From an uncultured Clostridia bacterium (GTDB lineage Bacteria; Bacillota; Clostridia; Christensenellales; Pumilibacteraceae), in assembly GCA_947086925.1 (NCBI GenBank), contig CAMUAL010000021.1:1-31058 (forward strand): DNA of 31,058 nt. Reading direction: 5' to 3'. Below, in pieces: positions 22,390 to 29,757 of the stretch. The notes beneath the pieces were generated by a model. That model was not told where the DNA came from and ran no database searches. It worked only from the letters and a program-made list of their open reading frames with translations. Position numbers and translations under genes: made by a program. The first letter of the stretch is position 1; every line of letters starts with the position of its first letter.

Positions 22390-23259
22390 TTATTCCGCTT
22401 TGTCGCCCGAAGAATTTTTGCGACTTTTTCTGCTTTTCTTGCCTGTTCCGGCTATGGCTTTAAGCCCGTAAAATCCCTGCAATTCATCGGTAAGCATTTC
22501 GGCGTCGTAGTATCGTTTAAGCTCTCCGCGGTAAGCTACCGATATAACGCCCGTTTCTTCCGAAACCATAATCGCAAGTACGTTGTTTGTTTCGGTAACT
22601 CCTATTGCCGCACGGTGACGCGTTCCGAGCTCTTTGTCTACCTCTAAGCTCTGAGTGAGCGGCAAAAAGCAACCCGCCGCCATAATACGATTTCCGCGAA
22701 TAAGTACCGCGCCGTCGTGAAGCGGAGCTTTTGTGTTGAATATCGATTCGAGCAGTCCGCCCGACACAACGGCGTCCAACTTTGTACCGCTCTCTTTTAT
22801 GTGCACGGGAATATGCTCGGGAGTAATCACTATAAGCGCGCCCACATCTTTTTTTGCCATGTTGAGCGACGCACGGACTATTTCCGATATAGCGGCATTA
22901 AGTTCTTCGTCGCTGCAATCGTACTGAGTGTTAAACGCCTGTTGCATGTCGCGCGGCGACGAGATTTTCCAAAATCCGCGGCGCACCTCCTGCGGAAACA
23001 GCGACGCTACTCCTATTATAACTATTATGAATCCGTAAGAAAAAGTTCTCGATAAAAGCGTAAGCCCGAGTACGGGTGCGGTAAGCACCACCGACAACGC
23101 CAAAAAAAGAACAACGTATTTATAAAGACGGGTGGCATCGTTCTTTTTGAGAAACACGAAAAGAGCGTACAACAAAAAAGCAAACAGCACTACATCGGCA
23201 GCCGATTGCACGGGACGCTCGAATATCGCGGTTTTTAAATTCTCTATAAACTTATTCAC
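22390..23259 (-). CDS. cdaA: diadenylate cyclase CdaA
   Basis: Makes cyclic di-AMP from two ATP; c-di-AMP controls potassium, turgor and wall homeostasis. Three membrane helices (about 20-38, 46-65, 70-88) precede the DAC domain (about 105-250), with the catalytic DGA at 182-184 and RHR at 214-216. 289 residues, ending in a Lys/Ser-rich tail. GTG 23259 follows AGAGG by seven bases. Usually cdaA is followed by cdaR and glmM; here a 48-residue membrane protein and a DUF1015 gene follow. Its promoter diverges from the gene at 23440. Confidence 0.96.
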   Translation of the reverse strand: MNKFIENLKTAIFERPVQSAADVVLFAFLLYALFVFLKKNDATRLYKYVVLFLALSVVLTAPVLGLTLLSRTFSYGFIIVIIGVASLFPQEVRRGFWKISSPRDMQQAFNTQYDCSDEELNAAISEIVRASLNMAKKDVGALIVITPEHIPVHIKESGTKLDAVVSGGLLESIFNTKAPLHDGAVLIRGNRIMAAGCFLPLTQSLEVDKELGTRHRAAIGVTETNNVLAIMVSEETGVISVAYRGELKRYYDAEMLTDELQGFYGLKAIAGTGKKSRKSRKNSSGDKAE

Positions 23260-23290
23260 GCTAACGCCTCTGACCTGTAATTCTAATTAA

Positions 23291-23319
23291 ATTATACACT
23301 GAATTTTTAAATTTATCAA
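23291..23319 (-). promoter_or_regulatory. sigma-A promoter of cdaA operon
   Basis: Minus strand TTGATA (23314-23319), 17-base spacer, TATAAT (23291-23296). Confidence 0.87.
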
Positions 23320-23380
23320 TACATTTAAAGCAAAAAAATCAATCTTTAAGGTTAAAATGTAAAATTTTTCGATAAAGTGC

Positions 23381-23409
23381 TTGATTTAATGCGTAAAGTG
23401 ATATATAAT
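23381..23409 (+). promoter_or_regulatory. sigma-A promoter of small membrane protein
   Basis: TTGATT (23381-23386), 17-base spacer, TATAAT (23404-23409). Excludes the earlier GTG 23377 as start. Confidence 0.82.
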
Positions 23410-23439
23410 AATAGATATAAGCATACAGGTGGAGAAGGT

Positions 23440-23901
23440 ATGGCAAAAAAAGAAACAAAGAAAAACACCAAAAAACAAAAGAAGGGGCAAGCCAACGCTT
23501 CGCCCGACTCCGCCGCGCAAAACACACAAGGACAAAACGGAGCGCAAAATCCGGCGGCGGATATGGCTGTTAATATCAATAACACCAAACTCGACCGCAA
23601 CGCCGTAACTGCCGACCAAATGACGCAAGCGCAGATAGAAGAAGCGATAAAGGAAAGTCAAAACCCTACGTCGCGTCTTAAAAAATTGCGCAGTCCCCTT
23701 TCGGTACGCGGTTGTTTACTTAATATTCTTATTTTGGTTGTCCTTACCGTGGCAATAGTTTTGTTATGCTGTTATATAATGCTCGATAAAGAAACATTTA
23801 ATCTGTGGGTTGTTATTAAAGACATGTCCGACAAATTCGGAATAACTCAGTTCTTCGGCAAAGTCGCGGCATGGTTCAAAGGAATTTTCAGTAAAGGCTG
23901 A
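23440..23901 (+). CDS. single-pass membrane protein with Lys/Gln-rich N-terminus
   Basis: A 153-residue protein. Residues 1-40 are a disordered basic stretch (MAKKETKKNTKKQKKG, then Ala/Gln/Asn-rich), 45-85 are polar and possibly helical (TADQMTQAQIEEAIKESQNP), 91-113 form one membrane helix (CLLNILILVVLTVAIVLLCC core), and a short amphipathic C-terminus ends FGKVAAWFKGIFSKG. No family recognised. ATG 23440 follows GGAG by seven bases, and the promoter excludes earlier starts. It diverges from cdaA; shared control is possible but not shown. Confidence 0.78.
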   Translation: MAKKETKKNTKKQKKGQANASPDSAAQNTQGQNGAQNPAADMAVNINNTKLDRNAVTADQMTQAQIEEAIKESQNPTSRLKKLRSPLSVRGCLLNILILVVLTVAIVLLCCYIMLDKETFNLWVVIKDMSDKFGITQFFGKVAAWFKGIFSKG

Positions 23902-23911
23902 CATAATACGC

Positions 23912-23944
23912 AAAACGCTCTTATAAAAATAAGAGCGTTTTTTA
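23912..23944. terminator. bidirectional terminator
   Basis: Perfect arms AAAACGCTCTTAT (23912-23924) and ATAAGAGCGTTTT (23929-23941) with AAAA loop and T-run; lies between convergent genes. Confidence 0.94.
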
Positions 23945-24006
23945 TTGTCTTTTTACCTTATCGCTTCCCCGCCGCTTATATGCCGCGAATACTCAACGCC
24001 GTAAAA

Positions 24007-25335
24007 TCAATATCCGTCGAACGGATTGCGCGGCTTTTTGATGTCGATAAAAATATCTTCGTCTGTTTTTTCCTCATAGTCCATACCGAATACGGCTATC
24101 TTCATGCGCTTAACCACGGGAACAAACGGATGTTTCTTTTCGAAATATTTCACAAGAACAATAAGTATAACGCACAGCACGATTACCGTAAATATCACGG
24201 TAAGATAAGCCCACAGAGGATTAAGCCAAGTTTTGTAATCGGCATAACCGCCGCCCGACTTGTAATCGGCAAGCGCGGATATTATATGGTCGCCGAATAA
24301 CAGCGTGGCAACGTCGCTTCCCTGCACGGCATAATCGGCGCGCTTCTTTACGAGATTGACGTAAGTGTCCGCTTTTGTACCCGACACATTCGATTCGCCT
24401 TTCTTTTCAAGCTCGGAAAGATTGAATCCGCCGTAATAGCCGCTGAACAAATAAGCCGACGGAATACCCGCTTCCATAAATACGGCATGGTCGCTGAGCA
24501 TACCGTAATGCACATAGTTAATCCCTTCTATATACGACGCGTCGCTTATAATGGGTATATTTGCGGGCATGCCGTAAAATTGCATTCCCGAATTTGCGGC
24601 TTGCGCACGAATAGATAGCTCCAACTCGGTTTCTGCTTCGTCGCAATAAACGTAAAGTCTTTCGCCTCCGAAATTACCCAAGTTAATCATTTCGACGGTG
24701 TTTGCGCGTTCGAAAGAAGACATGTCTTTAATATAAGCCTCGGCTCCGTAAGAGTTATAAACGCCGCAACCGAAAAATACGAAAACAACGTCTTTATCTT
24801 TTATCTCTTTGCCCGACAACACGCAAGCGTCTATCATGCTCATAATTGTCGCTACGCCCGTTGCGGTATACGCACCCGTAGAAGGCTCGTTTCCCGTGTA
24901 TTCTTCGTCGAGAGTGCCGTAGCCGTTATCATAGCTTGTGCCTATTATTATTTGCCGCCCCTCCGACTCGGTGCCGGTCAATCTGACTTCCACGTTCTGA
25001 GAAGAACGCTTTTTGCCGTTTACCGTAAAGTCGAAATTCATAAGCGACACTTCGAGCGCGGAATATTTTTCGTCTTTCGCATATCTGTTGTAAAGCCATT
25101 CCGCCGCCGCTTTTTCGGATTCGCTCGACGGCGTACGATTTCCTCTTATTCCGTCCGCGCTCAAATTGATTCCGAGAAATTCGCGCAGGTTGTCGTCGAT
25201 ACTCTCGGAAGTTATCTCCACCGCATACGACGGTAAAACGACGTTGCGGTTACTTACTGTCGGCTCGCCCGAGCAACCCCACAGCATAAACGCGCTCAAT
25301 ATAAGTGCCGTAATCGCAAAAACAATCTTTTTCAT
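24007..25335 (-). CDS. lipoprotein with degenerate M28 peptidase domain and C-terminal membrane anchor
   Basis: A 442-residue surface protein. Signal peptide with lipobox MLWGC (Cys21), M28-like domain (about 45-350), membrane helix (about 372-396) and a basic then acidic cytoplasmic tail (about 397-442). In M28 peptidases zinc is held by HxD, an Asp in GAxD, an EE pair and others. Here HxD reads SYD (134-136), the GAND region reads GAYT (154-157) and EE reads GV (191-192). LSDHAVFMEAGIPSAY (280-295) still marks the fold. It is predicted non-catalytic. The frame opens at 25518, but ATG 25335 starts the signal peptide, follows GGGGG by seven bases and overlaps the previous stop as ATGA, so it is coupled to the membrane protein upstream. 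Confidence 0.85.
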   Translation of the reverse strand: MKKIVFAITALILSAFMLWGCSGEPTVSNRNVVLPSYAVEITSESIDDNLREFLGINLSADGIRGNRTPSSESEKAAAEWLYNRYAKDEKYSALEVSLMNFDFTVNGKKRSSQNVEVRLTGTESEGRQIIIGTSYDNGYGTLDEEYTGNEPSTGAYTATGVATIMSMIDACVLSGKEIKDKDVVFVFFGCGVYNSYGAEAYIKDMSSFERANTVEMINLGNFGGERLYVYCDEAETELELSIRAQAANSGMQFYGMPANIPIISDASYIEGINYVHYGMLSDHAVFMEAGIPSAYLFSGYYGGFNLSELEKKGESNVSGTKADTYVNLVKKRADYAVQGSDVATLLFGDHIISALADYKSGGGYADYKTWLNPLWAYLTVIFTVIVLCVILIVLVKYFEKKHPFVPVVKRMKIAVFGMDYEEKTDEDIFIDIKKPRNPFDGY

Positions 25336-25877
25336 AACAGCACCCCCGATATAATGCCGAACGCGGCTATAAGCGCGTACACTATAAGATACGTGCCGCC
25401 TACGCTTAAAAGCATTGCGCCCCACCGCGTGTTTACAACGTAATGCTTTGCGCTGTACCACAAAAAGAAAGCAAAAAACACTGTGGTTATTACAAAGTCT
25501 ATAAGCACGTTTCCCCAAACCGTAATTATCGGCGAAGCGTAATAAACGAATTTTACCGAACCTATAACTATATTAGCCGCAATATAGAAAAACCGCAATG
25601 CGTACTTCATGTCGGCGTCTGCTCCGCCGCTTCGCTGGGCAACGAATTTGCTTACGAACATTGTTATAACTTCGTAAATAATAAGCGGAATTATTCCGCC
25701 TATTAAAAGCGCGACAATATCGTTGAATATCCATGCGGGTTGCCCGAGTTGCGGATACGAGTACGACATATACGCAAGCACGCCGCGCGACGCCTGCCAC
25801 TGCGCAAATCCGAACGATAAAAACAGCAACGCTATAACGATATATTTGTTTATCTTTTTATTGTCGATTATTTTCAA
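25332..25877 (-). CDS. integral membrane protein, partner of the M28-type lipoprotein
   Basis: A 181-residue protein with about five membrane helices (roughly 11-29, 48-70, 92-112, 118-140 and 155-178). No family recognised; a surface loop of about 20 residues (AYMSYSYPQLGQPAWIF) follows helix 1. It overlaps the degenerate M28 lipoprotein gene by four bases, so the two products are made together and may form a complex. The start is taken as TTG 25877, 13 bases after GGAGG; ATT directly before it (10 bases after GGAGG) would be better spaced but is a rare start. Confidence 0.72.
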   Translation of the reverse strand: MKIIDNKKINKYIVIALLFLSFGFAQWQASRGVLAYMSYSYPQLGQPAWIFNDIVALLIGGIIPLIIYEVITMFVSKFVAQRSGGADADMKYALRFFYIAANIVIGSVKFVYYASPIITVWGNVLIDFVITTVFFAFFLWYSAKHYVVNTRWGAMLLSVGGTYLIVYALIAAFGIISGVLL

Positions 25878-25932
25878 AATTCGAGCCCGTCCTCCCGCCG
25901 CAGTATTTGCGTCGTTACTTTATGAAATTCCG

Positions 25933-26883
25933 TCATACCGTCAACGCCTCGAATACCGAAAGCTCCAAAGCGTTTTTATCGGTTATTTTGCCCGACTTAA
26001 TATCGTAGTCGGCACGTTGCAAGCTGTCGCATATCTTTTTAAGTTTAACGGGGGTAAAACGCGCAGATTGCTCTTTTGCCTTTTTAACGGCGTAATCCTT
26101 AACGCCGAGGTCGATTGCCATGCGGTCGTAAGCGGGAGTCACCGATACGTATAAAAGCCGTCGGAAATGAGCGTAAAGCATGCCTATCAGCATTACGGGC
26201 GAAACTCCGCTCTCCGACAGATTTTTAAGAACCACCGACGCTTTACCCGCGTTTTTTGCGGATACCGCCTCGCTGAGCGCAAACACTTTAAAGTCGAGAG
26301 TCGGCGATACAAGTTGCATTACATCGTCATCGTTTATTACTCCGCCGTAGCGATACGAGCAAAGCTTGCCGAGTTCCGCCGATACGCGCGACATATCTCC
26401 CGCGCAGTATTCTATAAGCAAGTCGGCAGCACTGCCCGTTATGCTTGCGCCGTACTCTTTGGTTTTTACCGCTATCCACTGCGTAACGGTTCGGCGGTCG
26501 AGCTTCGAGCAGTCTACAATGGTAAGCCGAGCCAAAAGTTTCGAAATGTTATTTTCAGGCTTTTCGGACACAAATACCAAAACGGTTGTCGGACAAGGAT
26601 TGTCAAGATACTTGCCTATTTTGCTTAAATCGATTTTGCCGTAGCCGTATACCATTACAACTCTGAGATTAGACGCAAGCGGCAGACACTCGCACGATTC
26701 TATTATCGCGTCGCACGATTCGGGATTGTTCATCTCGCTGAGGTTGAAATCCGGCATAGAACCCGAAAGCGCACGGAACTGACTTATCGCGCTCTGCATT
26801 AAAAAAGCGTCCTCTCCCGTAACCAAATATGCGGGCGCGAAATCCGAGGATTTTAAATGTTTTTTCAGTTCGTTGAAAAGCAA
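25933..26883 (-). CDS. holA: DNA polymerase III delta subunit
   Basis: Clamp-loader subunit that opens the sliding clamp during replication. FAPAYLVTGEDAFLM near residues 14-28 is the family N-terminal motif; the AAA+ like module (about 1-200, no functional Walker A, as usual) is followed by the helical collar domain (about 205-317, VSPVMLIGMLYAHFRRLLYV). 317 residues is normal. The frame opens at 26961, but a hairpin with U-tract lies in that extension. TTG 26883 follows AGGGG closely and gives the standard N-terminus. A promoter lies at 26933-26961. It precedes the membrane protein and M28-type lipoprotein genes on the same strand. Confidence 0.92.
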   Translation of the reverse strand: MLFNELKKHLKSSDFAPAYLVTGEDAFLMQSAISQFRALSGSMPDFNLSEMNNPESCDAIIESCECLPLASNLRVVMVYGYGKIDLSKIGKYLDNPCPTTVLVFVSEKPENNISKLLARLTIVDCSKLDRRTVTQWIAVKTKEYGASITGSAADLLIEYCAGDMSRVSAELGKLCSYRYGGVINDDDVMQLVSPTLDFKVFALSEAVSAKNAGKASVVLKNLSESGVSPVMLIGMLYAHFRRLLYVSVTPAYDRMAIDLGVKDYAVKKAKEQSARFTPVKLKKICDSLQRADYDIKSGKITDKNALELSVFEALTV

Positions 26884-26898
26884 AACTCCCCTCGCTAA

Positions 26899-26931
26899 GG
26901 CAAAAAGTCGGAAATAAAATTCTCCGACTTT
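26899..26931 (-). terminator. terminator after DUF4363 gene
   Basis: Arms AAAGTCGGA (26904-26912) and TCCGACTTT (26923-26931), then TTTTT on the minus strand. It overlaps the predicted start of the holA transcript, so it should act on transcripts from upstream rather than on holA's own. Confidence 0.8.
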
Positions 26932-26932
26932 A

Positions 26933-26961
26933 ATTGTAACCCAAAATATAAATTTTTGCAA
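26933..26961 (-). promoter_or_regulatory. promoter of holA
   Basis: Minus strand TTGCAA (26956-26961), 17-base spacer, TACAAT (26933-26938). Confidence 0.65.
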
Positions 26962-27011
26962 ATGTTTGAGCGTTCGTTTTTGTTAATCTCACACAACGCT
27001 CACAATAACCG

Positions 27012-27404
27012 TTAAAACAGATTCGCCCAGTTTGGAACAACGTCTTGTTTTAGGTCGGAAATATAACGCTTTGCCTGCATTAAGCTTACCATCGCATCGC
27101 TGTGTTCGTTTAGCCGCGCAAACTCGCACAGTGCCGTAATGCGCTCGTCGGCGTTTCTTACAACCGTGTGATTACCGAACATAAGCACAAGATTGCGTCC
27201 GCCGTTCCAATGACTTTCGAGCTTGCGCACCGTTGCCATGCACTCCTCGCCGTCGAGCGCGTCGGGATGCTCGGCAAACCGTTCCTCGACTTCGTTAAGT
27301 ATGTTCACCGTGTTTTCGTAAAAGTCGGTCGTGGCAACTATTTCCCAAATTGCAAACCCCATCATTACCGCAAAAAACGCAAGAATTATCACAAGCTTTT
27401 TCAC
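27012..27404 (-). CDS. DUF4363-family protein
   Basis: A 130-residue protein with one N-terminal membrane helix (about 4-24) and an extracellular helical part. DUF4363 proteins are typically coded next to YetF/DUF421 genes in Clostridia, as here, and their role is unknown; YetF-type proteins have been linked to membrane homeostasis. GTG 27404 overlaps the stop of the yetF-like gene as GTGA, so translation is coupled. A terminator follows at 26899-26931. Confidence 0.85.
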   Translation of the reverse strand: MKKLVIILAFFAVMMGFAIWEIVATTDFYENTVNILNEVEERFAEHPDALDGEECMATVRKLESHWNGGRNLVLMFGNHTVVRNADERITALCEFARLNEHSDAMVSLMQAKRYISDLKQDVVPNWANLF

Positions 27405-28096
27405 CAGTTTTCACCGCCTTTTATGGATATTTTTTCGGTAAAGCACTTTTTGTATTTGGGGCTTACGTAAATAGTACCGTCCTGCCGAATATCGGCATAC
27501 AGCACTTCCTTGGGATTTTTTATGCCGTTCTTTAAAAATACCTTTTGCACGTCCGCCTGACGCGTTCCCGCAAGTTTTAAATTATCCTCGTCGAATTTGC
27601 CGTCTATAAGCAGGCTGAGCGGCAAATATGCGGGTTTAATCTCTGTGGGGTCGCTCGCCTTTTCCACCACGCACACTTTACCGTTGGTTTCGAATATTGC
27701 GTACTCGATTTCGGCAAAGTCCATGTAGCCGCTGCTGCGCACCGCCTCAATCAGGTCGTTTACGTTTACGTTCATCTTTTTGAGATTCTCGTAATTGATT
27801 CCGTTTTTGTCTATTGCTATCACGCTTCTGCCGCTGATTATCTTGCGCGCGAAAATACTTTTGCGGGCAATAAAGCTGAGCGCAAGATGCAATACTCCGA
27901 GAGTTATTATGGGCACTATACCGTAGTAAAACGGAATATACGGGTCGTTCATGGGAATACACGCCACTTCGGCTATTATAAAAGTTATAACAAGCTCGAA
28001 CGGTTGCATTTCACCCAACTGACGCTTACCCATAAGGCGCACGACTATGAGCACCAGAAAAAACGTAATAAGCGATTTTATGAATACTACCAGCAT
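27401..28096 (-). CDS. YetF/DUF421-family membrane protein
   Basis: A 231-residue protein. Three N-terminal membrane helices (about 3-22, 40-57, 61-80) contain the family signature VRLMGKRQLGEMQPFELVITF; residues 85-231 form the cytoplasmic DUF421 domain (SGRSVIAIDKNGINYENLKK; LIEAVRSSGYMDFAEIEYAIFE). ATG 28096 gives the family N-terminus but lacks a ribosome site; GTG 28141 would add 15 residues through a hairpin and is less likely. Coupled by GTGA to DUF4363. Function in the envelope or in stress or spore physiology is suspected for the family but not defined. Confidence 0.87.
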   Translation of the reverse strand: MLVVFIKSLITFFLVLIVVRLMGKRQLGEMQPFELVITFIIAEVACIPMNDPYIPFYYGIVPIITLGVLHLALSFIARKSIFARKIISGRSVIAIDKNGINYENLKKMNVNVNDLIEAVRSSGYMDFAEIEYAIFETNGKVCVVEKASDPTEIKPAYLPLSLLIDGKFDEDNLKLAGTRQADVQKVFLKNGIKNPKEVLYADIRQDGTIYVSPKYKKCFTEKISIKGGENW

Positions 28097-28141
28097 AATA
28101 AAAATAGTGTGCGGAATATTTTTTCTTTTTATGCCGCACAC
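28097..28141 (-). terminator. hairpin/terminator between mtnN and yetF-like gene
   Basis: Minus strand arms GTGTGCGG (28134-28141) and CCGCACAC (28107-28114), A-rich 19-base loop, then TATTTTTATT immediately before ATG 28096. It fits a terminator 22 bases past the mtnN stop, leaving no room for a leader of the next gene; it could instead be a control hairpin. Confidence 0.55.
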
Positions 28142-28162
28142 GTTTTTTTAACGCCGTTAATA

Positions 28163-28867
28163 CTATTTTGCCGCTTTGCTCTCGTTTAAAGTAAGTCTTA
28201 TAATCGCGCGGGCATTATTGCGTGCCGCCGCTTGCACAAACTCGTAAAAGCTTGTTATCGCCTCGTCGTCGCCGCTGTCGGAAATCGCGCGAACCGCCAA
28301 AAACGGAACGCCGAACACCGCGCACACCTGCGCCGCCGCCGCACTCTCCATTTCGCACGCAATCGCACCGAATTCGCCGCGTATGCTTTCTGCCCTTTTG
28401 CCGTCGGCAATAAACTGGTCGCCCGTTGCGATAATTCCCTTGCGATAATTTATGTTTTCGGCTTTAAGCGCGTTTTCCACTGCACTTAACAAGTCTTTGT
28501 CGGCAGTGAAGTATTCGCTGTCGAATCCTTGCACCTGCCCTTTTTTCAGCCCGTCGGGAGTACTGTCGAAGTCGTGGTAAACCGTCTTTTCGCCGAGCAC
28601 CACGTCGCCGCGTTTAAGCGATTTACCGATTCCTCCCGCAACGCCCGTGTTGATTACGCGGCTAACCTCCGGATACGCAGTAAGCACGGCGGAAACCGCC
28701 GCAGCCGCATGAGCCTTGCCCACTCCGCAACGGCAAAGAATAATCTTAACGCCGTTAATAGTGCCTATGTAAACGGGAAACGCTCCTGCCCTGCCTTCGG
28801 TTAAATTGTCGGTTGCCGCGCGTATGTCGTCTAACTCTTTATCGAGCGCACCGAGTATAAGCGTCAT
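28163..28867 (-). CDS. mtnN: 5'-methylthioadenosine/S-adenosylhomocysteine nucleosidase
   Basis: Splits methylthioadenosine and S-adenosylhomocysteine to adenine and the thioribose sugars, removing methylation by-products and giving the precursor of AI-2. Family motifs: LGALDKEL with catalytic Glu near residue 11, NTGVAGGIG, ACEMESAAAAQV (ribose-binding) and AISDSGDD with the catalytic Asp. 234 residues is normal. ATG 28867 has GAGG ten bases upstream. It lies six bases after the stop of the plsC-type gene, so the two are one operon. Confidence 0.95.
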   Translation of the reverse strand: MTLILGALDKELDDIRAATDNLTEGRAGAFPVYIGTINGVKIILCRCGVGKAHAAAAVSAVLTAYPEVSRVINTGVAGGIGKSLKRGDVVLGEKTVYHDFDSTPDGLKKGQVQGFDSEYFTADKDLLSAVENALKAENINYRKGIIATGDQFIADGKRAESIRGEFGAIACEMESAAAAQVCAVFGVPFLAVRAISDSGDDEAITSFYEFVQAAARNNARAIIRLTLNESKAAK

Positions 28868-28873
28868 TTGTAA

Positions 28874-29623
28874 TTACCTCTTTATGATTTTTACCGCAAG
28901 CTTGTTGCATCTGCCGCGCATTACTCGCCGAGCTTTTTCTTTCATTATATCCTGCGGAACGTCGGGATATATCGGCTCGGCTACGTCGATTATAAAATGC
29001 GGGTGACGGTACTTCTTGCCGTTTTTGTTTTCCTGCTCGAATCTTATGGTTACGGGCACAAGCGGCACACGGTTGTAAAACGCAAACCTGAACGCTCCGT
29101 CTTTAAACGGGCGTATATCGTCGCACAACTCGACAAGACTCCCTTCGGGACAAATATGCAGTAAGCCGCCGTCGCGCAACCACTCGTTCATTTCGGCAAA
29201 GCAACGCTTTTTTTGCTCATATTCTTCGGGAATGGGAACACCGCCGCTATTGCGTATAAACGACCTTACGCTTAAATCCATGTTGCGCTGTAAGGTAAGC
29301 CAATTAACGGGGCGCATACCGAACACAAACGTGGCAATCATCTGAATATCGAGCGGGTGTATGTGATTTGACACTATCACCGCACCCGTGTTTTTAATTC
29401 CCGATACGTTTTCTTTTCCTATAACCTTTACGTGATGAACGCATTTGAGATATGCGCGCAAAAATATATTTGCCACTCCGCGGTGCAAAAATCTCAGAAA
29501 TCGGAACGACTTGTTTTTATTGTAAAACTTGTATTCGTTATAATCTATTTTACTCTTTTTTGTTTTAAGCTTGCAAACGTATTCCGCCTGCTCGCTTTCG
29601 GTTTCAAAATTAAATTCGTTCAT
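28874..29623 (-). CDS. plsC: 1-acyl-sn-glycerol-3-phosphate acyltransferase family protein
   Basis: Membrane-associated acyltransferase of phospholipid synthesis, converting lysophosphatidic to phosphatidic acid. The HX4D motif is in SNHIHPLDIQ (His91 to Asp96 region), and ICPEGS replaces the usual FPEGT. The N-terminal 35 residues are charged and unusual (NFETESEQAEYVCKLK). 249 residues is normal. ATG 29623 has AAAGGG upstream and a good promoter at 29665-29693. As first gene it leads mtnN and possibly the yetF-like pair. It might act on another acyl acceptor. Confidence 0.87.
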   Translation of the reverse strand: MNEFNFETESEQAEYVCKLKTKKSKIDYNEYKFYNKNKSFRFLRFLHRGVANIFLRAYLKCVHHVKVIGKENVSGIKNTGAVIVSNHIHPLDIQMIATFVFGMRPVNWLTLQRNMDLSVRSFIRNSGGVPIPEEYEQKKRCFAEMNEWLRDGGLLHICPEGSLVELCDDIRPFKDGAFRFAFYNRVPLVPVTIRFEQENKNGKKYRHPHFIIDVAEPIYPDVPQDIMKEKARRVMRGRCNKLAVKIIKR

Positions 29624-29664
29624 TATATACCCTTTCCCTCGACAAAAAGCACGAATATACTTTC

Positions 29665-29693
29665 AGTATAACACGGACTTTGTATAATTGCAA
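29665..29693 (-). promoter_or_regulatory. promoter of plsC operon
   Basis: Minus strand TTGCAA (29688-29693), 17-base spacer, TATACT (29665-29670) with TGT before it (extended -10). Confidence 0.8.
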
Positions 29694-29721
29694 TGCCTTT
29701 TCGTCGATTTTTTATTTCCCC

Positions 29722-29751
29722 TTTACAAAACGGGCTTTTTTGCTGTATAAT
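29722..29751 (+). promoter_or_regulatory. promoter of DUF3810 gene
   Basis: TTTACA (29722-29727), 18-base spacer, TATAAT (29746-29751). Only six bases lie between the -10 box and ATG 29758, so the transcript should start on the ATG. Confidence 0.85.
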
Positions 29752-29757
29752 TATAGT

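Noticed and set aside
25336..25518. N-terminal extension of the M28-type lipoprotein
   Set aside because: It overlaps the upstream membrane-protein gene in another frame and would bury the signal peptide; ATG 25335 has the ribosome site.
26884..26961. N-terminal extension of holA
   Set aside because: The region holds a terminator hairpin and a promoter, and the family N-terminus begins at 26883.
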